Position numbers and translations under genes: made by a program | The notes under the pieces: generated by a model | Databases searched by the model: none | What the model saw: only the letters and a program-made list of their open reading frames with translations | Told to the model about the DNA's origin: nothing | Shown: positions 1-6,656 of the stretch, piece after piece | How positions within the stretch are numbered: position 1 is the stretch's first letter | Layout: every line of letters begins with the position of its first letter | Assembly (NCBI GenBank): GCA_003242115.1 | Contig: QBMP01000092.1 | Location: 1-8,961, forward strand | DNA from: Phormidesmis priestleyi | GTDB taxonomy: Bacteria > Cyanobacteriota > Cyanobacteriia > Phormidesmidales > Phormidesmidaceae | DNA: 8,961 nucleotides | Direction of reading: 5' to 3'

Positions 1-121
1 CTTCAAGAAAGGCTGTTACAACGGTCTCCAACGTGATACGAGTTTTAGCAACTCGCACAACCCCATAAGTGTCCGTTTCTATAGGAGTAGGTTCAAGGGC
101 AATCGCTAGAGTCATCAGCAT
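1..121 (-). CDS. DUF433 domain protein, N-terminal fragment (antitoxin-like)
   Basis: Reading leftward, the first 40 or so codons of a gene are visible before the window ends. The peptide begins MLMTLAIALEPTPIETD and continues with YGVVRVAKTRITLETVVTAFLE. That is the N-terminal pattern I know from cyanobacterial DUF433 proteins: a variable head, then G-V-x-R-V-x-x-T-R-I/V-T-L-x-T-V-V-x-A-F. DUF433 proteins are small, with a helix-turn-helix-like fold, and often sit next to a PIN-like DUF5615 gene, so they are thought to be antitoxins; the partner would lie outside the window. The start may be the ATG at 121 or the in-frame ATG at 115. Neither has a clear Shine-Dalgarno sequence, and 115 gives the more usual MTLAIA start. 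The gene lies 80 bp downstream of uvrB on the same strand. The family call rests on pattern recognition of about 38 residues. Confidence 0.72.
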   Translation of the reverse strand, partial: MLMTLAIALEPTPIETDTYGVVRVAKTRITLETVVTAFLE

Positions 122-201
122 AACCGGGTTTTATCACTCTACGATAGTAGCAAATGTCTAATTAGGCTGAAGTTTTCGTAGCGTACAGTTTACAGAATTT
201 G

Positions 202-2256
202 CTACTCACTAGCGACTCTATCGGCGTCTTGAGCTTGCTTGAAGGGCGATCTGTGTTTGCCGAGGAGGCGATCGCGCAAATGCTTAATTCGATCTCTATA
301 GGTACTCGCTTCCTCAAATTCTAGGTTCTTAGCCGCCGCTTTCATCTTAGTTTCAAGCTGACCAATCAGCATTGGAATATCTTCGAGCGGCAGGTCGTCA
401 CTGTTGTCATAGGCTTGCTCTAACTCTTCGTTGTTTAAGCGGCGAGAAACATCAAGAAAAGAGAGGATAGAGTTGCTGTTGCGGCGAATAATCGGCTTGG
501 GTTCGATGCCGTTCGCCTGGTTGTGGGCATGTTGAATAGCGCGGCGGCGGTCGGTTTCTTCGATGGCTTTTTCCATGCTTTGGGTCATGTTGTCGCCGTA
601 GAGAATGGCTCTGCCTTCAATGTGACGAGCCGCCCGACCGATGGTTTGAATGAGCGATCGCTGCGCCCGCAAAAAGCCTTCTTTATCCGCATCAAGAATA
701 GCGACTAAAGAGACTTCCGGTAAATCTAATCCTTCTCTGAGTAAGTTGACGCCAATCAGCACATCAAACACGCCATTGCGCAAATCTTGAATGATTTCAA
801 TCCGCTCAATTGAATGGATTTCTGAATGCAGGTAGCGCACCTTAACGCCGTGCTCATGCAGATAATCGGTAAGATCTTCCGCCATGCGTTTGGTTAAAGT
901 GGTGACGAGGGTGCGCTCTTGTTTGGCAGCGCGATCGCGTACTTCACCCAGCAAATCATCAATTTGCCCTTCCGTAGGCCGCACGTCAATAATCGGATCG
1001 AGCACACCCGTCGGGCGAATAATTTGTTCAACAATATTGCCCTTAGACAGCTCTAACTCCCACTCACCGGGCGTCGCTGAGACAAAAATGCATTGATTCA
1101 CTTTCTCCCAAAATTCTTCTGACTTCAGGGGCCGATTGTCAGCCGCACTCGGCAGCCGAAAGCCGTGATCGATCAGCACCTTTTTACGAGCCTGATCGCC
1201 GTTGTACATCGCTCTAAGCTGCGGCACCGTCACATGCGATTCATCGACGGCGAGTAGCCAGTCATCATGCGGAAAGTAGTCGAGCAGGCATTCGGGCGGT
1301 GCACCGGGTAGCCGACCAGCCAAGTGGCGCGTGTAGTTTTCAACGCCGTTGCAATAGCCCACTTCTTCGAGCATTTCCAGATCGTAGCGGGTGCGCTGCT
1401 CTAATCGTTGAGCTTCGAGCAGTTTGCCATTGCTTTCTAAAAATGCAAGCTGTTCTTTAAGTTCGGTGCGAATGCCCTGGCAGGCAGCTTCTAGTTTGTC
1501 GTCGGGGGTCACAAAGTGACGGGCGGGGTAAATGTTGAGCGCATCCATGCTTTGCAGCGTCGCGCCAGTAACCGGATCGACATAGCGAATGGCGTCAATT
1601 TCATCGCCAAAAAACTCCACGCGGATAATGCGATCTTCGTAAGCAGGGCCAATTTCGAGCACATCGCCTTTGACTCTAAAGCGACCTCGACCCATCTCCA
1701 AATCATTGCGGGTATATTGCACTGAGGCCAGATCGCGCAGCACCTGCCGCTGATTGGTTTCGGCTCCCACTCGCAGCGGAATCGAGGCATTGAGATATTC
1801 GGATGGAATGCCTAGGCCGTAAATGCAGCTAATGGACGCAACGACAATCACATCTTTGCGCTCGAAGAGCGATCGCGTGGCCGAGTGCCGCAACATATCA
1901 ATTTCATCGTTGATAGAAGCCGTTTTTTGAATGTAGGTATCGGTTACGGGGATGTAGGCTTCTGGCTGGTAATAGTCGTAATAACTGATGAAGTATTCGA
2001 CGGAATTATCAGGGAAAAATTCGCGTAGCTCATTGCAAAGCTGCGCCGCTAGGGTTTTATTGTGCGCTAGCAGCAGCGTGGGCTTGCCGATGGCGTCGAT
2101 AGTGCGAGCAATGGTGTGGGTTTTGCCGGTGCCGGTCGCGCCCAGTAGAGTTTGATATTCTTGCTGGGCTTTTAGATTTTTGACTAACTGCTCGATTGCT
2201 TTAGGCTGATCGCCTGCCGGCTCAAATGGGGCCTGAATATCAAACTTTTTGCTCAT
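202..2256 (-). CDS. uvrB: UvrABC system protein B (excinuclease subunit UvrB)
   Basis: UvrB is the DNA-damage verification subunit of cytoplasmic nucleotide excision repair. It is loaded by UvrA, opens the duplex around the lesion with its beta-hairpin and ATPase, and recruits UvrC. This protein has 684 residues from the ATG at 2256, close to the usual 665-685. Visible motifs are Walker A GATGTGKT (39-46), the tyrosine-rich beta-hairpin YYDYY (92-96), Walker B-type DESH (338-341), [22 protein letters not shown], motif [11 protein letters not shown] (from 537), and a C-terminal UVR domain (about 629-664) that contacts UvrC. All expected catalytic residues are present. An upstream TTG at 2295 would add 13 residues ([12 protein letters not shown]) not typical of the family, so [17 protein letters not shown] is taken as the true start. 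No Shine-Dalgarno precedes it. A LexA-box-like site lies about 150 bp upstream. The gene is isolated from uvrA and uvrC, as is common in cyanobacteria. Confidence 0.98.
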   Translation of the reverse strand: MSKKFDIQAPFEPAGDQPKAIEQLVKNLKAQQEYQTLLGATGTGKTHTIARTIDAIGKPTLLLAHNKTLAAQLCNELREFFPDNSVEYFISYYDYYQPEAYIPVTDTYIQKTASINDEIDMLRHSATRSLFERKDVIVVASISCIYGLGIPSEYLNASIPLRVGAETNQRQVLRDLASVQYTRNDLEMGRGRFRVKGDVLEIGPAYEDRIIRVEFFGDEIDAIRYVDPVTGATLQSMDALNIYPARHFVTPDDKLEAACQGIRTELKEQLAFLESNGKLLEAQRLEQRTRYDLEMLEEVGYCNGVENYTRHLAGRLPGAPPECLLDYFPHDDWLLAVDESHVTVPQLRAMYNGDQARKKVLIDHGFRLPSAADNRPLKSEEFWEKVNQCIFVSATPGEWELELSKGNIVEQIIRPTGVLDPIIDVRPTEGQIDDLLGEVRDRAAKQERTLVTTLTKRMAEDLTDYLHEHGVKVRYLHSEIHSIERIEIIQDLRNGVFDVLIGVNLLREGLDLPEVSLVAILDADKEGFLRAQRSLIQTIGRAARHIEGRAILYGDNMTQSMEKAIEETDRRRAIQHAHNQANGIEPKPIIRRNSNSILSFLDVSRRLNNEELEQAYDNSDDLPLEDIPMLIGQLETKMKAAAKNLEFEEASTYRDRIKHLRDRLLGKHRSPFKQAQDADRVASE

Positions 2257-2318
2257 AATGAGGAGAGGAAGCGACGGTGACCAGATCAAGCGCAACGTTT
2301 ACAGCGCTTTAAATATTC

Positions 2319-2338
2319 AGCTCTAAATTTAGCTCTAA
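2319..2338. repeat. Short direct repeat AGCTCTAA, 12-bp period
   Basis: AGCTCTAA occurs at 2319-2326 and again at 2331-2338, separated by ATTT. It lies in the uvrB leader, about 65-80 bp upstream of its start codon. It could be a binding site for a dimeric regulator or chance; nothing else supports a role. Confidence 0.35.
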
Positions 2339-2406
2339 CTGACTAATGGTAGACGATCTGAAAGGGAGCGATCGCATCTTTCGATGACGGCAATCCGTCC
2401 AAAATC

Positions 2407-2418
2407 GTACAAACGTTC
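2407..2418 (-). promoter_or_regulatory. LexA-box-like dyad upstream of uvrB
   Basis: The plus strand reads GTAC-AAAC-GTTC, flanked by C and T. The cyanobacterial LexA motif described for Anabaena is, as I recall it, RGTACNNNDGTWCB. This site keeps both half-site cores (GTAC and GTTC) with the right 4-base spacing and differs at the leading R and at the D position. It also resembles the Gram-positive SOS box GAAC-N4-GTTC. It lies 150 bp upstream of the uvrB ATG and just downstream of a possible minus-strand -10 hexamer (2430-2435), a position suited to repression. Damage-inducible control of uvrB is inference. Confidence 0.4.
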
Positions 2419-2429
2419 TACAGGACAGG

Positions 2430-2435
2430 ATAATA
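2430..2435 (-). promoter_or_regulatory. Possible uvrB -10 hexamer (TATTAT)
   Basis: On the minus strand this reads TATTAT, five of six matches to TATAAT. The region 17 bp upstream (CAGGCA, 2453-2458) matches the -35 consensus at only three positions. If used, transcription would start near 2423, leaving a leader of about 165 nt, and the LexA-like dyad would cover roughly +5 to +16. Low confidence. Confidence 0.25.
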
Positions 2436-2479
2436 CGGTTTTACTACAGCCATGCCTGAAATGATCATGGCGCTAAAAA

Positions 2480-2508
2480 TTGGCACGAGGAGCAAAGCGT
2501 AGGATAAT
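2480..2508 (+). promoter_or_regulatory. Sigma70-type promoter for the GH116 gene
   Basis: TTGGCA (2480-2485) and GATAAT (2503-2508) are separated by exactly 17 bp, each with one mismatch from the TTGACA and TATAAT consensus. Transcription would start near 2515 and give a leader of about 63 nt before the ATG at 2578. A second AGGATAAT at 2427-2434 lacks a matching -35. Confidence 0.55.
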
Positions 2509-2564
2509 CCGGGGTGGCAAACGGATGTCTGTGCGTCCTTTCCTTTTGTGTCCTAATCCTGTGT

Positions 2565-2568
2565 GGAG
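2565..2568 (+). promoter_or_regulatory. Ribosome binding site GGAG fixing the GH116 start
   Basis: GGAG ends nine bases before the ATG at 2578, a normal spacing. An in-frame GTG at 2563 overlaps the GGAG, so the shorter product starting MNQRPNIP is preferred over one starting with the GTG. Confidence 0.6.
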
Positions 2569-2577
2569 ACTCCATTT

Positions 2578-5085
2578 ATGAACCAGCGGCCCAATATTCC
2601 CGACTGTGCTTGGCAATGGCCGATTGGCAAAAAATGGGAAACGCCTTACATCGTTCGCTATGCCAGTAACTTAGACGATGGGCCAGAGCACGGGGCTCCG
2701 CTCGGCGGATTTGGCGCTGGGTGTGTGGGGCGATCGCCCAATGGCTCATTCAACCTGTGGCATTTAGACGGCGGCGAACATATTTTCGACTCATTTCCGG
2801 GCTGTCAGTTCAGCATATTTGAGCAAACAGCCGAGCAAACGGCCAAGCAAACGGCAGAAGGCACCGGCACCGCCTACGCCATGAGCACCGAGCCTTCAGA
2901 ATCGGCACTTTCGAGCTGGCAATGGTATCCGGCCAGCAGCGCCGATCATTCGACGGGCCAATACCATGCCCTCTATCCCCGTAGCTGGTATGTGTATGAG
3001 AACGTTTTTAAAGCTCAACTCACCTGCGAACAATTCTCGCCAATTTGGGCCAACAGCTATCAAGAAAGCAGCTATCCCGTCGCGACCTTTGTATGGACAG
3101 CGCATAACCCGACCGATCAGCCACTGACGATTAGCATTATGTTGAGCTGGCAAAATATGGTGGGCTGGTTCACCAACAGCGAAAACTCTCCTAACATTCA
3201 GCAGCGAGAAGACGGTAGTCCTTTTTATGACTATGTTCCTAGGCTCCGAGAAAGCTTAGGAAACTACAACAAGCTGGTGTGCGATGATGAGAAAGCTGTC
3301 GGCTTTGTAATGGATGGCGAATGGGGCGGAGAACCCGAAGAAGGAGACGGTCAATTTGCGATAGCGGCTTCTCATCCTACCGCAGAAGTCACTTACAACA
3401 CTCGCTGGGAGCCCGATGGTGATGGCCGTGATCTATGGGACAGCTTTGCTACTACAGGCCGATTGAACAACTTTGAAGATGCAGGTATTAGCACCGATCA
3501 ACAAATTGGGGGTGCTATAGCGCTGCGCCTTACCCTCGCTCCTGGCGAAACCCAGCAGATTCCCTTTGTCTTAAGCTGGGATTTGCCAGTTACCGAATTC
3601 GCTACGGGCAAATTTGCCTATCGCCGCTACACCGATTTTTTCAACCGAACCGGGCGCAACGCTTGGGCACTAGCTCAAACCGTTCTGAGCAACTATCGCA
3701 CCTGGCAACAGAAAATTCAGGCTTGGCAGCAGCCCATTTTAGAACAACAAGAGTTGCCCGACTGGTTCAAAATGGCACTCTTCAATGAGCTGTACGATCT
3801 TGCTAGTGGCGGCAGCTTATGGTCGGCAGCGAGTGCCGATGATCCCGTCGGTCAATTTGGCGTATTGGAGTGCCTTGACTACCGCTGGTACGAAAGCCTA
3901 GATGTGCGACTGTACGGTGGATTTGCGACTTTGCTGCTGTGGCCCGAACTCGAAAAATCTGTGCTGCGCGCCTTTGCCAGAGCGATTCCGAGCGCCGATC
4001 CAAAGCCGCGCATTATCGGCTACTACTACACCATTGGTGAACAAGATCACACCGCGCCGCGCAAGCTTAAAGGGGCAACGCCTCATGACTTGGGCGCACC
4101 GAATGAAGATCCTTGGGTCGCGACTAACTACACCAGCTATCAAGACTGCAATCAGTGGAAAGATCTCTCTAGCGACTTTGTGCTTCAGGTGTGGCGAGCC
4201 TTTTACGTAACGGGCGGGACCGATGTTGATTTCTTAGCAGACTGCTGGCCTGCGGTGGTCGAAACTTTGGCCTATAGCAAACAATTTGATACCGATGGCG
4301 ACGGGCTGATAGAAAACAGCGGCGCACCCGATCAGACCTTTGATGATTGGCGCTTGCAGGGAATTAGCGCCTATTGCGGCGGGCTGTGGATTGGGGCTTT
4401 GAGTGCAGCGATCGCCATCGGTGAAACCCTCATACAGCACAAGCGCGCCCCCGGCAACGCCGCGATTGTGCTGGCTCAGTATCGGCGCTGGTGGCAGCAT
4501 GGCCGCAATGCCTACCAAAAGCAGCTCTGGAACGGCAGCTACTACCGCCTAGATACCGGCAGCGGCTCCGATGTGGTGATGGCCGATCAGCTCTGCGGTC
4601 AATTTTGTACCTCCACAATGGGCCTGCCCGATGTCGTCGATCAAGACTACATAGCGCCCACTCTCAGCGCCATTTATGACGCTTGCTTTGTCAAATTCAA
4701 CGCCTACGCAGCGCAGCTTGAACCGCAGAATCAAAAGTTTGAAGGCGCGCAAACCGGGCACTTCAGCGCCGCTGCTCTGGGAATGCCGATTGGCTGTGCT
4801 AACGGTGTCAGACCCGATGGCTCCCCGCAAAACCCAGATGATACCCATCAGCTAGAAGTCTGGACAGGCATAAACTTCGGCCTTGCAGCCTTTTTTGCTA
4901 AGGTGGGCAAACGCACTGAGGCGATGACGATTACCGAAGCAGTGGTTCAGCAGATTTATCAGCATGGCTTGCAGTTTCGCACGCCCGAAGCGATTACGGC
5001 GGTCGGTACCTTTCGCGCCTGTCACTACCTCAGGCCAATGGCAATTTGGGCACTCTACTATACGCTGAGCGCTGACGATGCCTAA
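2578..5085 (+). CDS. GBA2-like beta-glucosidase / glucosylceramidase, family GH116
   Basis: This 835-residue protein matches the GH116 family, whose members include human GBA2 (non-lysosomal glucosylceramidase) and Thermoanaerobacterium TxGH116 (a beta-glucosidase). The enzymes retain configuration and remove beta-linked glucose from lipids, alkyl glucosides or oligosaccharides. An N-terminal beta-sandwich (GBA2_N, about 30-340) opens with PLGGFGAGCVGRSPNGSFNLWHLDGGEH. The (alpha/alpha)6 catalytic domain follows. By alignment from memory, the nucleophile is E431 in LECLDYRWYESLDVR and the acid/base is D589 in DQTFDDW (TxGH116 E441 and D593). H503 in PHDLG, E804 in TPEA and R813 in FRACHYLRP match the sugar-binding residues. 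There is no signal peptide, so it is probably cytosolic. An in-frame EQTA repeat lies at residues 82-93. The natural substrate is not visible; glucosylated glycolipids such as the thylakoid precursor monoglucosyldiacylglycerol, or sterol or hopanoid glucosides, are possibilities only. Confidence 0.93.
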   Translation: MNQRPNIPDCAWQWPIGKKWETPYIVRYASNLDDGPEHGAPLGGFGAGCVGRSPNGSFNLWHLDGGEHIFDSFPGCQFSIFEQTAEQTAKQTAEGTGTAYAMSTEPSESALSSWQWYPASSADHSTGQYHALYPRSWYVYENVFKAQLTCEQFSPIWANSYQESSYPVATFVWTAHNPTDQPLTISIMLSWQNMVGWFTNSENSPNIQQREDGSPFYDYVPRLRESLGNYNKLVCDDEKAVGFVMDGEWGGEPEEGDGQFAIAASHPTAEVTYNTRWEPDGDGRDLWDSFATTGRLNNFEDAGISTDQQIGGAIALRLTLAPGETQQIPFVLSWDLPVTEFATGKFAYRRYTDFFNRTGRNAWALAQTVLSNYRTWQQKIQAWQQPILEQQELPDWFKMALFNELYDLASGGSLWSAASADDPVGQFGVLECLDYRWYESLDVRLYGGFATLLLWPELEKSVLRAFARAIPSADPKPRIIGYYYTIGEQDHTAPRKLKGATPHDLGAPNEDPWVATNYTSYQDCNQWKDLSSDFVLQVWRAFYVTGGTDVDFLADCWPAVVETLAYSKQFDTDGDGLIENSGAPDQTFDDWRLQGISAYCGGLWIGALSAAIAIGETLIQHKRAPGNAAIVLAQYRRWWQHGRNAYQKQLWNGSYYRLDTGSGSDVVMADQLCGQFCTSTMGLPDVVDQDYIAPTLSAIYDACFVKFNAYAAQLEPQNQKFEGAQTGHFSAAALGMPIGCANGVRPDGSPQNPDDTHQLEVWTGINFGLAAFFAKVGKRTEAMTITEAVVQQIYQHGLQFRTPEAITAVGTFRACHYLRPMAIWALYYTLSADDA
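2821..2856 (+). repeat. In-frame 12-bp tandem repeat, three copies, inside the GH116 gene
   Basis: Three 12-bp units at 2821, 2833 and 2845 (GAGCAAACAGCC, GAGCAAACGGCC, AAGCAAACGGCA) encode EQTA-EQTA-KQTA, residues 82-93 of the enzyme. They fall in a loop of the N-terminal beta-sandwich after the FSIFEQ strand. The near-identical DNA suggests recent slippage expansion. Confidence 0.8.
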
Positions 5086-5202
5086 AAGGTAAAGCAATCT
5101 AACAACTGTCTAATCAGACGATAGAAAAGCAGACTAATAGGGTTCTATACACAATAGGCATATATCAAAAAATATTGGTCACCTCGATCTCGCGATTCCC
5201 CG

Positions 5203-5244
5203 CTAACTACTGATCTCTAGTGATCTCTAACTACTGATCTCTAG
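5203..5244. repeat. 18-bp direct repeat, 24-bp period, in the spacer before the membrane-protein gene
   Basis: CTAACTACTGATCTCTAG occurs at 5203-5220 and, identical, at 5227-5244, with TGATCT between them; TGATCTCTA itself thus occurs three times. It lies about 40-80 bp upstream of the start at 5286. It may be a slippage duplication or a paired regulator site overlapping a promoter. No convincing -35/-10 pair was found in this 200-bp spacer, and no terminator after the GH116 stop. Confidence 0.75.
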
Positions 5245-5269
5245 CCGCCCACATTACTCCCCGTTATCC

Positions 5270-5275
5270 AGGAGG
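5270..5275 (+). promoter_or_regulatory. Strong Shine-Dalgarno AGGAGG
   Basis: AGGAGG, fully complementary to the 16S rRNA anti-SD, ends ten bases before the ATG at 5286 and thirteen before a second ATG at 5289. It favours the first ATG. It is the strongest ribosome binding site in the window. Confidence 0.75.
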
Positions 5276-5285
5276 AAAATCCCTC

Positions 5286-5777
5286 ATGATGCCCTCAGAA
5301 ATATCTCAGAGCGTTTCTTCAGCCCAGTCCAGTGCATCTACTGGCTCATCTACCGGCATATCTACCAATGCATCCAAAAGGAAGAGCCGAAAACAAGGCC
5401 GAGAGCATTCGCAACTGACGCTGTGGAGCGTTGCGGCTCTCTTTTTTCTACTAGGCGCAGCGGCCAGTGGCTTAGTCATTTGGCAGCTCCACAAGCTGTA
5501 CCGCGCCACGGTCGCACCGCTTGTCACCGTCGAAGGTACCCTGCAAGCCAAATACGGCTACCAGGTAGGCGATAAAGCCCAGCCCGCACCCGACGGCTAC
5601 TTTGTCGAAAGCTCAGGGATGGGCCGCGTGTATCTCACCGGCCAACCGCTCAATGCCTATGTGGGCCAACCTATTCAAGCCCAAGGCAGTGTTGCGGGTA
5701 TTTGCGGCCCCAAATCAGTTCCTTGCTTTCCGCTGGTAGAAGTTCGCGAGGTCGGACTTGCCGCCGAAGGCCAGTAA
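5286..5777 (+). CDS. Single-pass membrane-anchored protein with OB-fold-like extracytoplasmic domain, function unknown
   Basis: This 163-residue protein is not one I can name. Residues 3-30 are a Ser/Thr-rich disordered head, followed by a basic patch (KRKSRKQGR, 31-39). One hydrophobic segment spans about 46-68 (LWSVAALFFLLGAAASGLVIWQL). By the positive-inside rule, the head would be cytoplasmic and the C-terminal 90 residues outside the cytoplasmic membrane. The C-terminal region (79-156) alternates short strands, VEGTLQAKYGY, GYFVESSGMGRVYLTG, YVGQPIQAQGSVAGI and FPLVEVREV, a rhythm typical of small OB-fold domains. Two cysteines, C140 and C147 in GICGPKSVPC, could form a disulfide outside the cell membrane. 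The start is set by AGGAGG at 5270. It follows the GH116 gene by 200 bp and may have its own promoter. The membrane topology is well supported; the OB fold is inference from pattern. Confidence 0.85.
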   Translation: MMPSEISQSVSSAQSSASTGSSTGISTNASKRKSRKQGREHSQLTLWSVAALFFLLGAAASGLVIWQLHKLYRATVAPLVTVEGTLQAKYGYQVGDKAQPAPDGYFVESSGMGRVYLTGQPLNAYVGQPIQAQGSVAGICGPKSVPCFPLVEVREVGLAAEGQ

Positions 5778-5807
5778 GCGCTCACGAGATAATTCTATAG
5801 AGCTGAC

Positions 5808-5845
5808 AAAAAGGGTCGGTAACGCTAAGTTCCCGACCCTTTTTT
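5808..5845. terminator. Bidirectional rho-independent terminator between convergent genes
   Basis: The stem AAAAAGGGTCGG (5808-5819) pairs with CCGACCCTTTTT (5833-5844) around a 13-nt loop. The GC core is seven pairs (GGGTCGG/CCGACCC). A T-run follows on the plus strand (5840-5845), and the A-run at 5808-5812 gives a T-run on the minus strand. It can end transcription of the plus-strand membrane-protein gene and of the minus-strand secreted-protein gene that stops at 5884. Confidence 0.9.
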
Positions 5846-5883
5846 ATTCACAAACTAGCGCTCATTCAAGCGTTCACTGCCAC

Positions 5884-6591
5884 CTATAGCAGGCGAATGG
5901 TGAACACGCCCGTGGTGCCGCCACCTGGAAAGGTTAAAACATAGCCATCCACCACATCGTTAGCTGCTAGCAGCAATCGCCAAATGGTCATGAGCGTAGG
6001 TGACTCAACTGCCACCGCTAACTGCTCAGCCGTGAGCGCCTTAAAGAAAGTGTTGATAGAGTCTGTCGCTGTTTTGACATCGCCTTCAGATGTGCCTAGA
6101 GCTGAGAGATCAACCTGGATTTTGCCGCTGGTTTCATCAAAAATTTGCCGCTCTAACTGCTCAATATCGCGGCCTGTACGTTCGGGCGAAAGGGCTGCGG
6201 CGATAGTGTCAACTTTAGCGGCTGGAATAAACAGCATTTCATCCGTTACCGAATCGACCGACTGCCTAGCTCGAATCGTTTGCAAAACGCTCAAGACGTT
6301 GTAGCCGATTTGAGTGGTTAGCGTCTCGCCTTCAGCGCGTGGTCTGGTGGGTGCAAATGTCTCACCCACCGCATTGCTAGAATCCGGTGGCACCACCGGA
6401 CGGCTTCCCGCTAGGGCTGCGTTGGGGGCAATCGTAGCAGCGGCTGCTAGCGCACACAGAAAGGCTGTGAGGGAACGCTTAAGCAGCAATTTGGGCCCAG
6501 TCAGCGACTTCGATAGATCTGCCGATAGATCTTCTGATAGATTTCCTAATGGAGCAACAGAGGGTGAATGAACGGAATGATTTATGTGCAT
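5884..6591 (-). CDS. Secreted protein of unknown function, second gene of the exported pair
   Basis: This 235-residue protein starts at the ATG at 6591, preceded by a modest AAAAAGG nine bases upstream; a TTG at 6615 would add eight residues and is less likely. Residues 1-33 form an unusually long polar head with an (E/D)LSx repeat. Then come K34 and KR at 38-39, a hydrophobic stretch (40-55), and a probable signal peptidase I site at ALA-GS (59-61). The mature part starts SRPVVPPDSSNAVGETFAP and then becomes mainly helical, with SVDSVTDEMLFIPAAKVDTIAAALS, DIEQLERQIFDE and KTATDSINTFFKALTAEQLAVAVE, ending in a strand-rich GYVLTFPGGGTTGVFTIRLL. I recognise no named domain. It lies 65 bp downstream of the beta-barrel gene on the same strand and shares the VG[ED]TFAP motif with it, so co-transcription and joint function are inferred. 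The terminator at 5808-5845 closes the unit. Confidence 0.85.
   Translation of the reverse strand: MHINHSVHSPSVAPLGNLSEDLSADLSKSLTGPKLLLKRSLTAFLCALAAAATIAPNAALAGSRPVVPPDSSNAVGETFAPTRPRAEGETLTTQIGYNVLSVLQTIRARQSVDSVTDEMLFIPAAKVDTIAAALSPERTGRDIEQLERQIFDETSGKIQVDLSALGTSEGDVKTATDSINTFFKALTAEQLAVAVESPTLMTIWRLLLAANDVVDGYVLTFPGGGTTGVFTIRLL
6511..6546 (-). repeat. In-frame 12-bp tandem repeat, three copies, before the signal peptide
   Basis: Plus-strand units at 6511, 6523 and 6535 (CGATAGATCTGC, CGATAGATCTTC, TGATAGATTTCC) encode, on the minus strand, the tetrapeptide series NLSE-DLSA-DLSK at residues 17-28 of the secreted protein. The repeat lengthens the region before the signal-peptide core. Confidence 0.75.
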
Positions 6592-6600
6592 AGAAGAAAA

Positions 6601-6607
6601 CCTTTTT
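6601..6607 (-). promoter_or_regulatory. Shine-Dalgarno-like AAAAAGG for the secreted-protein gene
   Basis: On the minus strand AAAAAGG ends nine bases before the ATG at 6591. It supports this start over the TTG at 6615, which lies upstream of the motif. Confidence 0.45.
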
Positions 6608-6656
6608 ATTGCCAATGTCTGAGTTGTTTGACCCGTCGATTTTTTTGAAGTGTTGC

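Noticed and set aside
139..150. CTAC-GATA-GTAG small dyad between uvrB and the DUF433 gene
   Set aside because: A four-pair stem; neither a terminator nor a convincing operator.
1509..1790. Open frames on both strands within uvrB (also 523-708, 884-1096 and 1516-1725)
   Set aside because: They lie wholly inside a clearly coding uvrB and have no family features; they are shadow frames.
3898..4848. Several antisense and alternate frames inside the GH116 gene
   Set aside because: The GH116 frame is conserved throughout, and the other frames have arginine/proline-rich shadow composition.
5108..5119. GTCT-AATC-AGAC hairpin after the GH116 stop as a terminator
   Set aside because: Only four base pairs and no T-tract.
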